Of a stretch of 64,000 nt of DNA, positions 50,961 through 62,500 are shown one piece after another. The stretch comes from Dama dama (taxonomy: Eukaryota; Chordata; Mammalia; Artiodactyla; Cervidae): the NCBI RefSeq assembly GCF_033118175.1, contig NW_026870965.1, positions 1,488,001 to 1,552,000 on the forward strand, in the 5' to 3' direction. Position 1 is the stretch's first letter; each line of letters opens with the position of its first letter. The notes beneath the pieces were generated by a model. That model searched no databases. It saw only the letters and a list, made by a program, of their open reading frames with translations, and was not told where the DNA came from. A program made the position numbers and the translations under genes.

Positions 50961-52185
50961 TGTGAGAAGTATGAGGATCTTCAAAATGTGTCAAAAATAT
51001 GAGGAGCATGAAACGGTCTGAAAAATAGTAGAAGCAAGATGTGATGTTTAAAAACATGAAGAGCCTGAAAAGGTGTGAAAAATATGAAGAGCATCAAAAG
51101 ATGTGAAAAATATGAGGAGCATGAACCGGTCTGAAAAATAGGAGGAGAATGAAGTGGTTTTGAAAAGCATGAAGAGTCTGAAAGGTGTGAAAAATATGAC
51201 GAGCTTCAAAAGGTGTGAAAATTATGAGGAGCATGAAACGGTCTGAAAAATAGGAGGAGCATGAAACGGTGTTCGAAAACATGAAGAGCATGAAAATTTG
51301 TGAAAAATATGAAGACCTTAAAAACGTGTCAAAAATGAGATGAGCATGAAACGGACTTAAAAAAAGGAGGTGCATGAAGCGGTGTTGAAAAACATGAAGA
51401 GCCTGAGAACGCGTGAAAAATATGAAGAGCTTCTAAAGGTGTGCAAAATATGAAGAGCTTCAAAAGGTGTCAAAAATGAGATGAGCATGAAACGGCCTGA
51501 AAAATAGGAGGAGCATGAAGCGGTGTTGAAAAACATGAAGAGCCTGAAAAGGTGTGAAATATATGAAGAACTTCAAAAGGTGTGAAGTACATGAGGAGCA
51601 TTAAACGCTCTGAAAAATAGAAGCATGAAGTTTTGTTCAAAATCATGAAGAGCCTGAAAAGGTGTGAAATATATGAAGATCTTCAAAAGGTGTGAAAAAT
51701 ATGAAGAGCTTCAAAATGTGTCAAAAATGAGATGAGCATGAAATGGCCTAAAAAATAGGAGGAGCATGAAGTGTTGGTGAAAAACATGAAGAGCCTGAAG
51801 AAGTGTGAAGTATATGAAGAGATTCAAAAGGTGTCAAAAATATGAGGAGCATGAAACGGTCTGAAAAATAGGAGGAGCATGAAGCGGTGTTGAAAAACAT
51901 GAAGAGTCTGAAAAGGTGTGAAAAATATGAAGAGCTTCAAAAGGTGTGAAAAATATGAAGAGCTTCAAAATGTGTCAAAAATGAGATGAGCATGAAACGG
52001 TCTGAATATTAGGAGGAACATGAATTGGTGTTGAAAAACATGAAGAGACTGAAAAGGTGTGAAAAATATGAAGAGCTTCAAAAGGTTTGAAAAATATGAA
52101 GAGCATGGAACGGTCTGAAAAATAGGAGGAGAATGAAGCGGTGTTCAAAAACATGAAGATCCTGAAAAGGTGTGAAAAATACGAA

Positions 52186-55100
52186 GAGCTTCAAAAGGTG
52201 TGAAATACATGAGGAGCATGAATGGTATGAAAAATAGGAGGATCATGAAGCCGTGTTGAAAAACATGAAGAGCCTGAAAACGTGTGAAAATTATGAAGAG
52301 CTTCAAAAGGTGTGAAATATATGAAGAGCTTCAAAAGGTGTCAAAAATGAGATGAGCATGAAATGGTCTGAAAGATAGGAGGGGCATGAAGCGGTGTTCA
52401 AAAATATGAAGAGCCTGGAATGGTGTGAAAGATATGAGAGCCCCAAAACGTGTCAAAAGTATGAGGAGCATGAAACGGTGTTGAAAAACATGAAGAGCCT
52501 GAAAAGGTGTGACAAATATGAAGAGCTTCATAAGGTGTCAAAAATATGAGGAGCATGAAACGGTCTGAAAAATAGGAGGATCATGAAACGGTGTGAAAAA
52601 CATGAAGAGCATGAAAAGGTGTTAAAAATATGAAGAGCTTCAAAAGGTGTGAAATATATGAGGAGTATGAAACGGTCTGAAAAATAGGAAGAGCATGAAG
52701 CGGTGTTTAAAAACATGAAGAGCTTGAAAAGGTGTGAAAAATATGAAGAGCTTCAAAAGGTTTGAAAAATATGAAGAGCATGGAACGGTCTGAAAAATAG
52801 GAGGAGGATAAAGCGGTGTTCAAAAACCTGAAGAGCCTGAAAAGGTGTGACAAATATGAAGAGCTTCAAAAGGTGTCAAAAATATGAGGAGCATGAAACG
52901 GTCTCAAAAATAGGAGGAGCATGAAGCGGTGTTCAAAAATATGGAGAGCCTGAAAAGGTATGAAAAATATGAAGAGCTTCAAAAGGTGTGAAATATATGA
53001 GGAGCATGAAACGGTCTGAAAAATAGGAAGAGCATGAAGCGGTGTTTCAAAACATGAAGAGCCTGAAAAGGTGTGAAAAATATGAAGAGCTTCAAAAGGT
53101 TTGAAAAATATGAAGAGCATGGAACGGTCTGAAAAATAGGAGGAGGATAAAGCGGTGTTCAAAAACATGAAGAGCCTTAAAAGGTGTGACAAATATGCAG
53201 AGCTTCAAAAGGTGTGAAAAATATGAGGAGCATGAAACGGTCTGAAAAATAGGAGGAGCATGAAACGGTCTGAAAAATAGGTGGAGCAAGAAACGGTGTT
53301 CAAGAAGAAGAAGAGCGTGAAAAGGTGTGAAAAATATGAAGAGCTTCAAAAGGTGTCAAAAATATGAGGAGCATGAAACGGTCTGAAAAATAGGAGGAGC
53401 ATGAAACGGTGTTGAAATACATGAAGAGCCTGAAAAGTTTGAAAAATATGCAGAGCTTCAAAAGGTGTGAAAAATATGAGGAGCATAAAACGGTCTGAAA
53501 AATAGGAGGAGCATGAAACTTTGTTGAAATACATGAAGAGCCTAAAAAGGTGTGAAAAATACGAAGAACTTCAAAAGGTGTCAAAAATATGAGGAGCATG
53601 AAAAGGTCTGAAAAATACGAGGAGCATGAAGTGGTGTTGAAAAATATGAAGAGATTGAAAAGGTGTGAAAAATATGAAGAGCTTCAAAAGGTGTCAAAAA
53701 TATGAGGAGCATGAAACGGTCTCAAAAATATGAGGAGCATGAAGCGGTGTTCAAAAAATTGGAGAGCCTGAAAAGGTGTGAAAAATATGAAGAGCTCCAA
53801 AAGTTGTCAAAAATATGAGAAGCATGAAACCGTCTCAAAAATAGGAGAAGCGTGAAGCGGTGATGAAAAACATGAAGAGCCTGAAAACGTGTGAAAAATA
53901 TGAAGAGCTTCAAAAGGTGTCAAAAATATGAGGAGCGTGAAACGGTCTGAAAAATAGGAGGAGCATGAAACGGTCTGAAAAATCGGAGGAGCATGAAACG
54001 GTGTTAAAAAACTTGAAGAGCCTGACAAGGTGTGAAAATTATGAAGAGCTTCAAAACGAGTCAAAAATATGAGGAGCATGAAACGGTCTGAAAAATAGGA
54101 GGAGCATGAAGTGGTGTTGAAAAACATGAACAGTATGAAAAGGTGTGAAATATATGAAGAGCTTCAAAAGATGTCAAAAATATGAAGAGCATGAAACGGT
54201 ATGTAAAATATGAGGAGCATAAAACGGTGTTCAAAAACAAGAAGAGCTTGAAAAGGTGTGAAAAATAGGAAGAGCTTCAAAAGGTGAGAAGTATATGAGG
54301 AGCATGAAACGGTCTGAAAAATAGAAGGAGCATGAAGCGGTGTTGAAAAACCTGAAGAGCCTGAAAAGTTGTGAAATATGTAAAGATCTTCAAAAGGTGT
54401 CAAAAATATGAGGAGCATGAAACGGTCTGAAAAATAGGAGGAGCATGACGCTGTGTTGAAAAACATGAAGAGCCTGAAAAGGTGTGAAAAATATGAAGAG
54501 CTTCAAAAGGTGTCAAAAATATGTGGAGCAAGTAACGGTTTGAAAAATAGGAGGAGCATGAAGCGGTGTTCAAAAACATGAAGATCCTGAAAAGGTGTGA
54601 AAAATACGAAGAGCTTCAAAAGGTGTGAAATACATGAGGAGCATGAAACCGTGTGAAAAATAGGAGGAGCATGAAGCGATGTTCAAAAACATGAAGAGCC
54701 TGAAATGGTGTGAAAAATATCAAGAGTTTCAAAAGGTGTGAAAAAAATGATGAGCATGAAATGGTCTGAAAAATAGGAGGAGCAAGAAGCGGTGTTCAAA
54801 AACATGAAGAGCCTGAAAAGGTGTGAAAAAGATGAAGAGCTTCAAAAGCTGTCAAAAATATGAGGAGCATAAAATGGTCTGAAAAATAGGAGGAGAATGA
54901 AGCGGTGTTGAAAAACATGAAGAGCCTGAAAAGGTGTGAAAAATATGAAGAGCTACCAAAATTGTCAAAAATATGAGGAGCATGATACGGTCTGAAAAAT
55001 AGGATGAGCATGAAACGGTCTGAAAAATAGGAGGAGCATGAAACGGTCTGAAAAATAGGAGGAGCAAGAAACGGTGTAGAAAATCATGAAGAGCCTGAAA

Positions 55101-58100
55101 AGATGTGACAAATATAAAGAGCTTCAAAAGGTGTCAATAATAAGAGGAGCATGAAACAGTCTGAAAAATATGATGAGCATGAAATGGTCTGAAAAACTGG
55201 AGGAGCATGAAGCGGTGTAGAAAAACATGAAGAGCCAGAAAAGGTGTGACAAATATAAAGAGCTTCAAAAGGTGTGAAAAATATGAGGAGCATGAAACGG
55301 TCTGAAAAATAGAAGGAGCATGAAGCGGTGTTTAATAACATGAAGAGCCTGAAAAGGTGTGAAAAATATGAAGAGCTTCAAAAGGTGTGAAATACATGAG
55401 GAGCATGAAAAGGGCTGAAAAATAGGAGAAGCATGAAGTGGTGTGGAAATATATGAAGAGCGTGAAAAGGTGTGAAAAATATGAAGAGCCTCAAAACGTG
55501 TGGAAAATATGAGGAGCATGATATGGTTTGAAAAATAGGATTAGCATGAAGCGGTGTTCAAAAACATGAAGAGCCTGAAAAATTGTGAAAAATATGAAAA
55601 GCTTCAAAAGGTGTCAAAAATATGAGGAGCATGAAACGGTCTGAAAAATAGGAGGAGCATGAAGTGGTGTTGAAAAACATGAAGAACCTGAAAAGGTGTG
55701 AAAAATATGAAGAGCTTGAAAACGTGTGAAATATATGAAGAGCTTCAAAAGGTGCTAAAAATGAGATGAGCATGAAACCGTCTGAAAAATATGAGGAGCA
55801 TGAAACGATGATCAAAAACATGAAGAGCCTGAAAAGCTGTGAAAAATATGAAGAGCTTCAAAAGGTGTGAAATACATGAGGAGCATGAAACTCTCTGAAA
55901 AATAGAAATAGCATGAAGTGGTGTTCAAAAACAAGAAGAGCCTGAAAAGGTGTGAAAAATATGAAGAGCTTCAAAAGGTGTGAAAAATATGAGGAGCATG
56001 ATACAGTTTGAAAAATAGGAGGAGCATGAAGCCATGTTGAAAAACATGAAGAGTCTGAAAACGTGTGAAAATATGAAGAGCTTCAAAAATATGAAAAATA
56101 TGAAGAGCTTCAAAAGTTGTGAAAAATATGAAGAGCTTCAAAAGGTGTCAAAATGAGATGAGCATGAAACGGTCTGCAATAGAGGAAGAGCATGAAATGG
56201 TGTTCAAAAACATGAAGAGCCTGAAAAGGTGTGAAAAACATGAAGAGCTTAAAAAGGTGTCAAAAATATGAGGAGCATAAAACGGTCTGAAAAAGAAGAG
56301 GAGCAAGAAGCGGTGTTGAAAAACATGAAGAGCCTGAAAAGGTGTGAAAAATATGAAGAGCTTCTAAAGGTGTCAAAAATATGAGGAGCATGAAACGGTC
56401 TTAAAAATACGAGGAGCATGCAGTGGTGTTGAAAAACATGAAGAGCCTGAAAAGTTGTGAAAAATATGCATAGCTTCAAATGGTGTCAAAAATTAGATGA
56501 GCATGAAACGGTCTGAAAAATTGGAGGAGCAAGAAGTACTGTTGAAAAACATGAAGTGCCTGTAAAGGTGTGAAAAATATGAAGAGATAAAAAATGTGTC
56601 AAAAATATGAGAGGCATGAAACAATCTGAAAAATAGGAGGAGCATGAAATGGTGTTGAAAAACGTGAAGAGCATGAAAAGGTGTGAAAAATATGACGGGC
56701 TTCAAATGATTTCAAAAATATGAGGAGCATGAAACGGTGTGAAAATTAGGAGGAGCATGAAACGGTGTTGAAATCATGAAGAGCCTGAAAAGGTGTGAAA
56801 AACATGAAGAGCTTCAAAGGGTGAAATAATATGAGGAGCATGAAACGGTCTGAAAAATAGGAGGAGCATGAAACGGTGTTGAAAAACATGAAGAGCCTGA
56901 AAATTGTGAATAATATGAAGAGCTTCAAAAGGTGTCAAATATATGAGGAGCATGAAACGTTTTGAAAAATAGGAGTAGCATGAAGCGGTGTTCAAAAACG
57001 TGAAGAGCCTGAGAAGGTGTGAAAAATATGAACAGCTTCAATGGTGTCAAAAATATGAGGAGCATGAAACGGTCTGAAAAATAGGAGGAGCATGAAACGG
57101 TGTCCAATAACATGAAGAGCCTGGAATGGTATGAAAAATATGAAGAGCGTCAAAACGTGTCAAAAATATGAGGAGCATGAAACGGTCTGAAAAATAGGAG
57201 CAGCATGAAATGGTGTTCAAAAACATGACGATCCTGAAAAGGTGTGAAAAATATGAAGAGCTTCAAAAGGTGTGAAATATATGAGGAGCATGAAACGGTC
57301 TGAAAAATCGGAGGAGCATGAAGCTGTGCTCAAAAACATGAAGATGCAGAAAAGGTGTGAAAAATATGAAGAGCTTCGAAAGGTGTGACAAATATGAGGA
57401 GCATGAAACGGTCTGAAAATTTGGAGGAGTACGAAACGTGCTGAAAAATAGTAGGAGCATGAAACTGGCAGAAAAATAGAAGGAGCTTGAAATGGTGTTG
57501 AAAAACAATAAGAGCCTGAAATGGTGTGATAAATTTGAAGAGCTTCAACAGGTGTGTAAAAGATTAGGAGCATGAAACTGTTTGAAAAATAGGAGGATCA
57601 TGAAACTGTCTGAAAAATATGACGAGCATGAAACGCGCTGAAAAATAGGAGGAGCAAGAAGCGGTGTTGAAATACATGTAGAGCCTGAAAAGGTGTGAAA
57701 TACATGAAGAGCTTCAAAAGGTGTCAAAATATGAGTAGCATAAAACGGTCTCAAAAATATGGGGAGCATGAAGCGGTGTTGAAAATCATGAAGAGCCTGA
57801 AAATGTGTGAATAATATGAAGAGATTCAAAAGGTGTCAAACATATGAGGAGCATGAAAGTGTGTTGAAAAACATGAAGAGCCTGAAAAGGTGTGAAAAAT
57901 ATGAGGAGCTTCAAAAGTTGTCAAAAATATGAGGAGCATGAAACGGTCTGAAAAATAGGAAGAGCATGAAGCGTTGTTGAATAACATGAAGATCTTGAAA
58001 AGGTGTGAACAATATTAGGAGCATGAAACGATCTCAAAAATATGAGGAGCATGAAGCGGTGTTGAAAATCATGAAGAGCCTGAAAAGGTGTGAATCATAT

Positions 58101-59543
58101 GAAGAGATTCAAAAGGTGTCAAACATATGAGGAGCATGAAACTGTGTTGAAAAACAAGAAGAGCATGAAAAGGTGTGAAAAATATGAGGAGCATGAAAAG
58201 GTCTGAAAAATAGGAGGAGCATGAAATGTTGTTGAAAAACATGAAGAGCATGAAAAGGTGTGAAAAATATGAAGAGCTTCAAAAGGTGTCAATAATAAGA
58301 GGTGCATGAAACAGACTGAAAAATAGGAGGAGCATGAAACGATCTGAAAAATAGGAGGAGCATGAAACGGAGTTGAAAAACCTGAAGAACAGGAAAAGGT
58401 GAGAAATATATGAAGAGTTTCAAAAGGTGTGAAAAATATGAGGAGCATGAAACGGTCTGAAAAATAGGAGGAGCATTAAACGGTGTTCAAAAACATGAAG
58501 AGCCTGAAAATGTGTGAAAAATATTAAGAGCTTCAAAAGGTGTGAAAAATATGAGGAGCATGAAGCGGTATTCAAAAACATGAAGAGCTTGAAAAGGTGT
58601 GAAATATATGAAGATCTTCAAAAGGTGTGAAAAATAGGAGGAGCATGAAGCCGTCTTCAAAAACATGAAGAGCCTGAAAAGGTGTGAATAAAATGAAGAG
58701 CTTCAAAACGTGTCAAAAATATGAGGAGCATGAAACGGTCTGAAAAATAGGAGGAGCATGAAGCGGTGTTGAAAAATATGAAGACCCTGAAAAGGTGTGA
58801 AAAATATGAAGAGGTTCAAAAGGTGTCAAAAGTATGAGGAGCATGAAACGGTCTGAATAAAAGGAGGAGCAGGAAACGATGTTCAAAAACATGAAGAGCC
58901 TGAAAAAGTGTGAAAAATACGAAGAGCTTCAAAAAGTGTGAAAAATATGAGGAGCATGAAACGATCTGAAAAATAGGTGGAGCAGGAAGCGGTGTTCAAA
59001 AACATGAAGAGCCTGACAGGTGTGAAAAGTATGAAGAGCTTCAAAAAGTGTGAAAAATATGAAGAGCTTCAAAAAGTGTGAAAAATATGAGGAGCATGAA
59101 CTGGTCGGAAAAACAGGAGAAGAATGAAGAGGTGTTTAAAAACATGAAGAGCCTGAAAAGGTGTGAAATATATGAAAAACTTCAAAAGGTTTCAAAAATA
59201 TGAGGAGCATGAAACGGTCTTAAACATAGGAGGAGCATGAAGCAGTGTTCAAAAACATGAAGAGCATGAAAAGGTGTGAATAAAATGAAGAGTTTCAAAA
59301 GTTGACATAAATATGAGGAAAATGAAACGGTCTGAAAAATATGAGGAGCATGAAACGTTGTTGAAAAAGATGAAGAGCCTGAAAAGGTGTGAAAAATATG
59401 AAGAGCTTCAAAAAGTGTCAAAAATATGAAGAGAATGAAACGGTCCGAAAAATAGGAGGAGCATGAAAAGGTGTTGAAAAACATGAAGAGGGTGAAAATA
59501 TGTGTAAAATATGAAGAGCTTCAAAAGGTGTGAAAAATATGAG
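52186..59543. repeat. Domain VII: 7,358-bp super-unit, copy 1
   Basis: About 65 monomers long. Its first 4,457 bp (52,186-56,642) recur at 59,544-64,000 with no indel seen. Differences by eye are at 52,724, 53,352, 53,848, 54,955, 55,148, 56,117, 56,279 and 56,280, about 99.8% identity. The remaining 2.9 kb (56,643-59,543) is ordinary array whose copy would lie beyond the window. The left junction shows AATACGAA against AATATGAG just before the shared GAGCTT. Confidence 0.92.
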
Positions 59544-62500
59544 GAGCTTCAAAAGGTGTGAAATACATGAGGAGCATGAATGGTATGAAAAATAGGAGGA
59601 TCATGAAGCCGTGTTGAAAAACATGAAGAGCCTGAAAACGTGTGAAAATTATGAAGAGCTTCAAAAGGTGTGAAATATATGAAGAGCTTCAAAAGGTGTC
59701 AAAAATGAGATGAGCATGAAATGGTCTGAAAGATAGGAGGGGCATGAAGCGGTGTTCAAAAATATGAAGAGCCTGGAATGGTGTGAAAGATATGAGAGCC
59801 CCAAAACGTGTCAAAAGTATGAGGAGCATGAAACGGTGTTGAAAAACATGAAGAGCCTGAAAAGGTGTGACAAATATGAAGAGCTTCATAAGGTGTCAAA
59901 AATATGAGGAGCATGAAACGGTCTGAAAAATAGGAGGATCATGAAACGGTGTGAAAAACATGAAGAGCATGAAAAGGTGTTAAAAATATGAAGAGCTTCA
60001 AAAGGTGTGAAATATATGAGGAGTATGAAACGGTCTGAAAAATAGGAAGAGCATGAAGCGGTGTTTAAAAACATGAAGAGCCTGAAAAGGTGTGAAAAAT
60101 ATGAAGAGCTTCAAAAGGTTTGAAAAATATGAAGAGCATGGAACGGTCTGAAAAATAGGAGGAGGATAAAGCGGTGTTCAAAAACCTGAAGAGCCTGAAA
60201 AGGTGTGACAAATATGAAGAGCTTCAAAAGGTGTCAAAAATATGAGGAGCATGAAACGGTCTCAAAAATAGGAGGAGCATGAAGCGGTGTTCAAAAATAT
60301 GGAGAGCCTGAAAAGGTATGAAAAATATGAAGAGCTTCAAAAGGTGTGAAATATATGAGGAGCATGAAACGGTCTGAAAAATAGGAAGAGCATGAAGCGG
60401 TGTTTCAAAACATGAAGAGCCTGAAAAGGTGTGAAAAATATGAAGAGCTTCAAAAGGTTTGAAAAATATGAAGAGCATGGAACGGTCTGAAAAATAGGAG
60501 GAGGATAAAGCGGTGTTCAAAAACATGAAGAGCCTTAAAAGGTGTGACAAATATGCAGAGCTTCAAAAGGTGTGAAAAATATGAGGAGCATGAAACGGTC
60601 TGAAAAATAGGAGGAGCATGAAACGGTCTGAAAAATAGGTGGAGCAAGAAACGGTGTTCAAGAAGAAGAAGAGCGTGAAAAGGTGTGAAAAATATGAAGA
60701 GCTTCAAAAAGTGTCAAAAATATGAGGAGCATGAAACGGTCTGAAAAATAGGAGGAGCATGAAACGGTGTTGAAATACATGAAGAGCCTGAAAAGTTTGA
60801 AAAATATGCAGAGCTTCAAAAGGTGTGAAAAATATGAGGAGCATAAAACGGTCTGAAAAATAGGAGGAGCATGAAACTTTGTTGAAATACATGAAGAGCC
60901 TAAAAAGGTGTGAAAAATACGAAGAACTTCAAAAGGTGTCAAAAATATGAGGAGCATGAAAAGGTCTGAAAAATACGAGGAGCATGAAGTGGTGTTGAAA
61001 AATATGAAGAGATTGAAAAGGTGTGAAAAATATGAAGAGCTTCAAAAGGTGTCAAAAATATGAGGAGCATGAAACGGTCTCAAAAATATGAGGAGCATGA
61101 AGCGGTGTTCAAAAAATTGGAGAGCCTGAAAAGGTGTGAAAAATATGAAGAGCTCCAAAAGTTGTCAAAAATATGAGAAGCATGAAACCGTCTCAAAAAT
61201 AGGAGGAGCGTGAAGCGGTGATGAAAAACATGAAGAGCCTGAAAACGTGTGAAAAATATGAAGAGCTTCAAAAGGTGTCAAAAATATGAGGAGCGTGAAA
61301 CGGTCTGAAAAATAGGAGGAGCATGAAACGGTCTGAAAAATCGGAGGAGCATGAAACGGTGTTAAAAAACTTGAAGAGCCTGACAAGGTGTGAAAATTAT
61401 GAAGAGCTTCAAAACGAGTCAAAAATATGAGGAGCATGAAACGGTCTGAAAAATAGGAGGAGCATGAAGTGGTGTTGAAAAACATGAACAGTATGAAAAG
61501 GTGTGAAATATATGAAGAGCTTCAAAAGATGTCAAAAATATGAAGAGCATGAAACGGTATGTAAAATATGAGGAGCATAAAACGGTGTTCAAAAACAAGA
61601 AGAGCTTGAAAAGGTGTGAAAAATAGGAAGAGCTTCAAAAGGTGAGAAGTATATGAGGAGCATGAAACGGTCTGAAAAATAGAAGGAGCATGAAGCGGTG
61701 TTGAAAAACCTGAAGAGCCTGAAAAGTTGTGAAATATGTAAAGATCTTCAAAAGGTGTCAAAAATATGAGGAGCATGAAACGGTCTGAAAAATAGGAGGA
61801 GCATGACGCTGTGTTGAAAAACATGAAGAGCCTGAAAAGGTGTGAAAAATATGAAGAGCTTCAAAAGGTGTCAAAAATATGTGGAGCAAGTAACGGTTTG
61901 AAAAATAGGAGGAGCATGAAGCGGTGTTCAAAAACATGAAGATCCTGAAAAGGTGTGAAAAATACGAAGAGCTTCAAAAGGTGTGAAATACATGAGGAGC
62001 ATGAAACCGTGTGAAAAATAGGAGGAGCATGAAGCGATGTTCAAAAACATGAAGAGCCTGAAATGGTGTGAAAAATATCAAGAGTTTCAAAAGGTGTGAA
62101 AAAAATGATGAGCATGAAATGGTCTGAAAAATAGGAGGAGCAAGAAGCGGTGTTCAAAAACATGAAGAGCCTGAAAAGGTGTGAAAAAGATGAAGAGCTT
62201 CAAAAGCTGTCAAAAATATGAGGAGCATAAAATGGTCTGAAAAATAGGAGGAGAATGAAGCGGTGTTGAAAAACATGAAGAGCCTGAAAAGGTGTGAAAA
62301 ATATGAAGAGCTTCCAAAATTGTCAAAAATATGAGGAGCATGATACGGTCTGAAAAATAGGATGAGCATGAAACGGTCTGAAAAATAGGAGGAGCATGAA
62401 ACGGTCTGAAAAATAGGAGGAGCAAGAAACGGTGTAGAAAATCATGAAGAGCCTGAAAAGATGTGACAAATATAAAGAGCTTCAAAAGGTGTCAATAATA

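Larger units (their letters stand above)
46312..52185. repeat. Array domain VI: mixed monomers
   Basis: Uninterrupted array with mixed 113-bp and ~141-bp units. It contains the 47,104-47,674 copy. A short run near 46,490-46,640 (GACACGGGGTTG, GAAGATCATG, GAAGAGATTC, GCTGTC) resembles 26.52-26.67 and 27.76-27.91 kb. The region 48-52 kb is rich in the ATGAGATGAGC variant. No gene or unique sequence was seen. Confidence 0.75.
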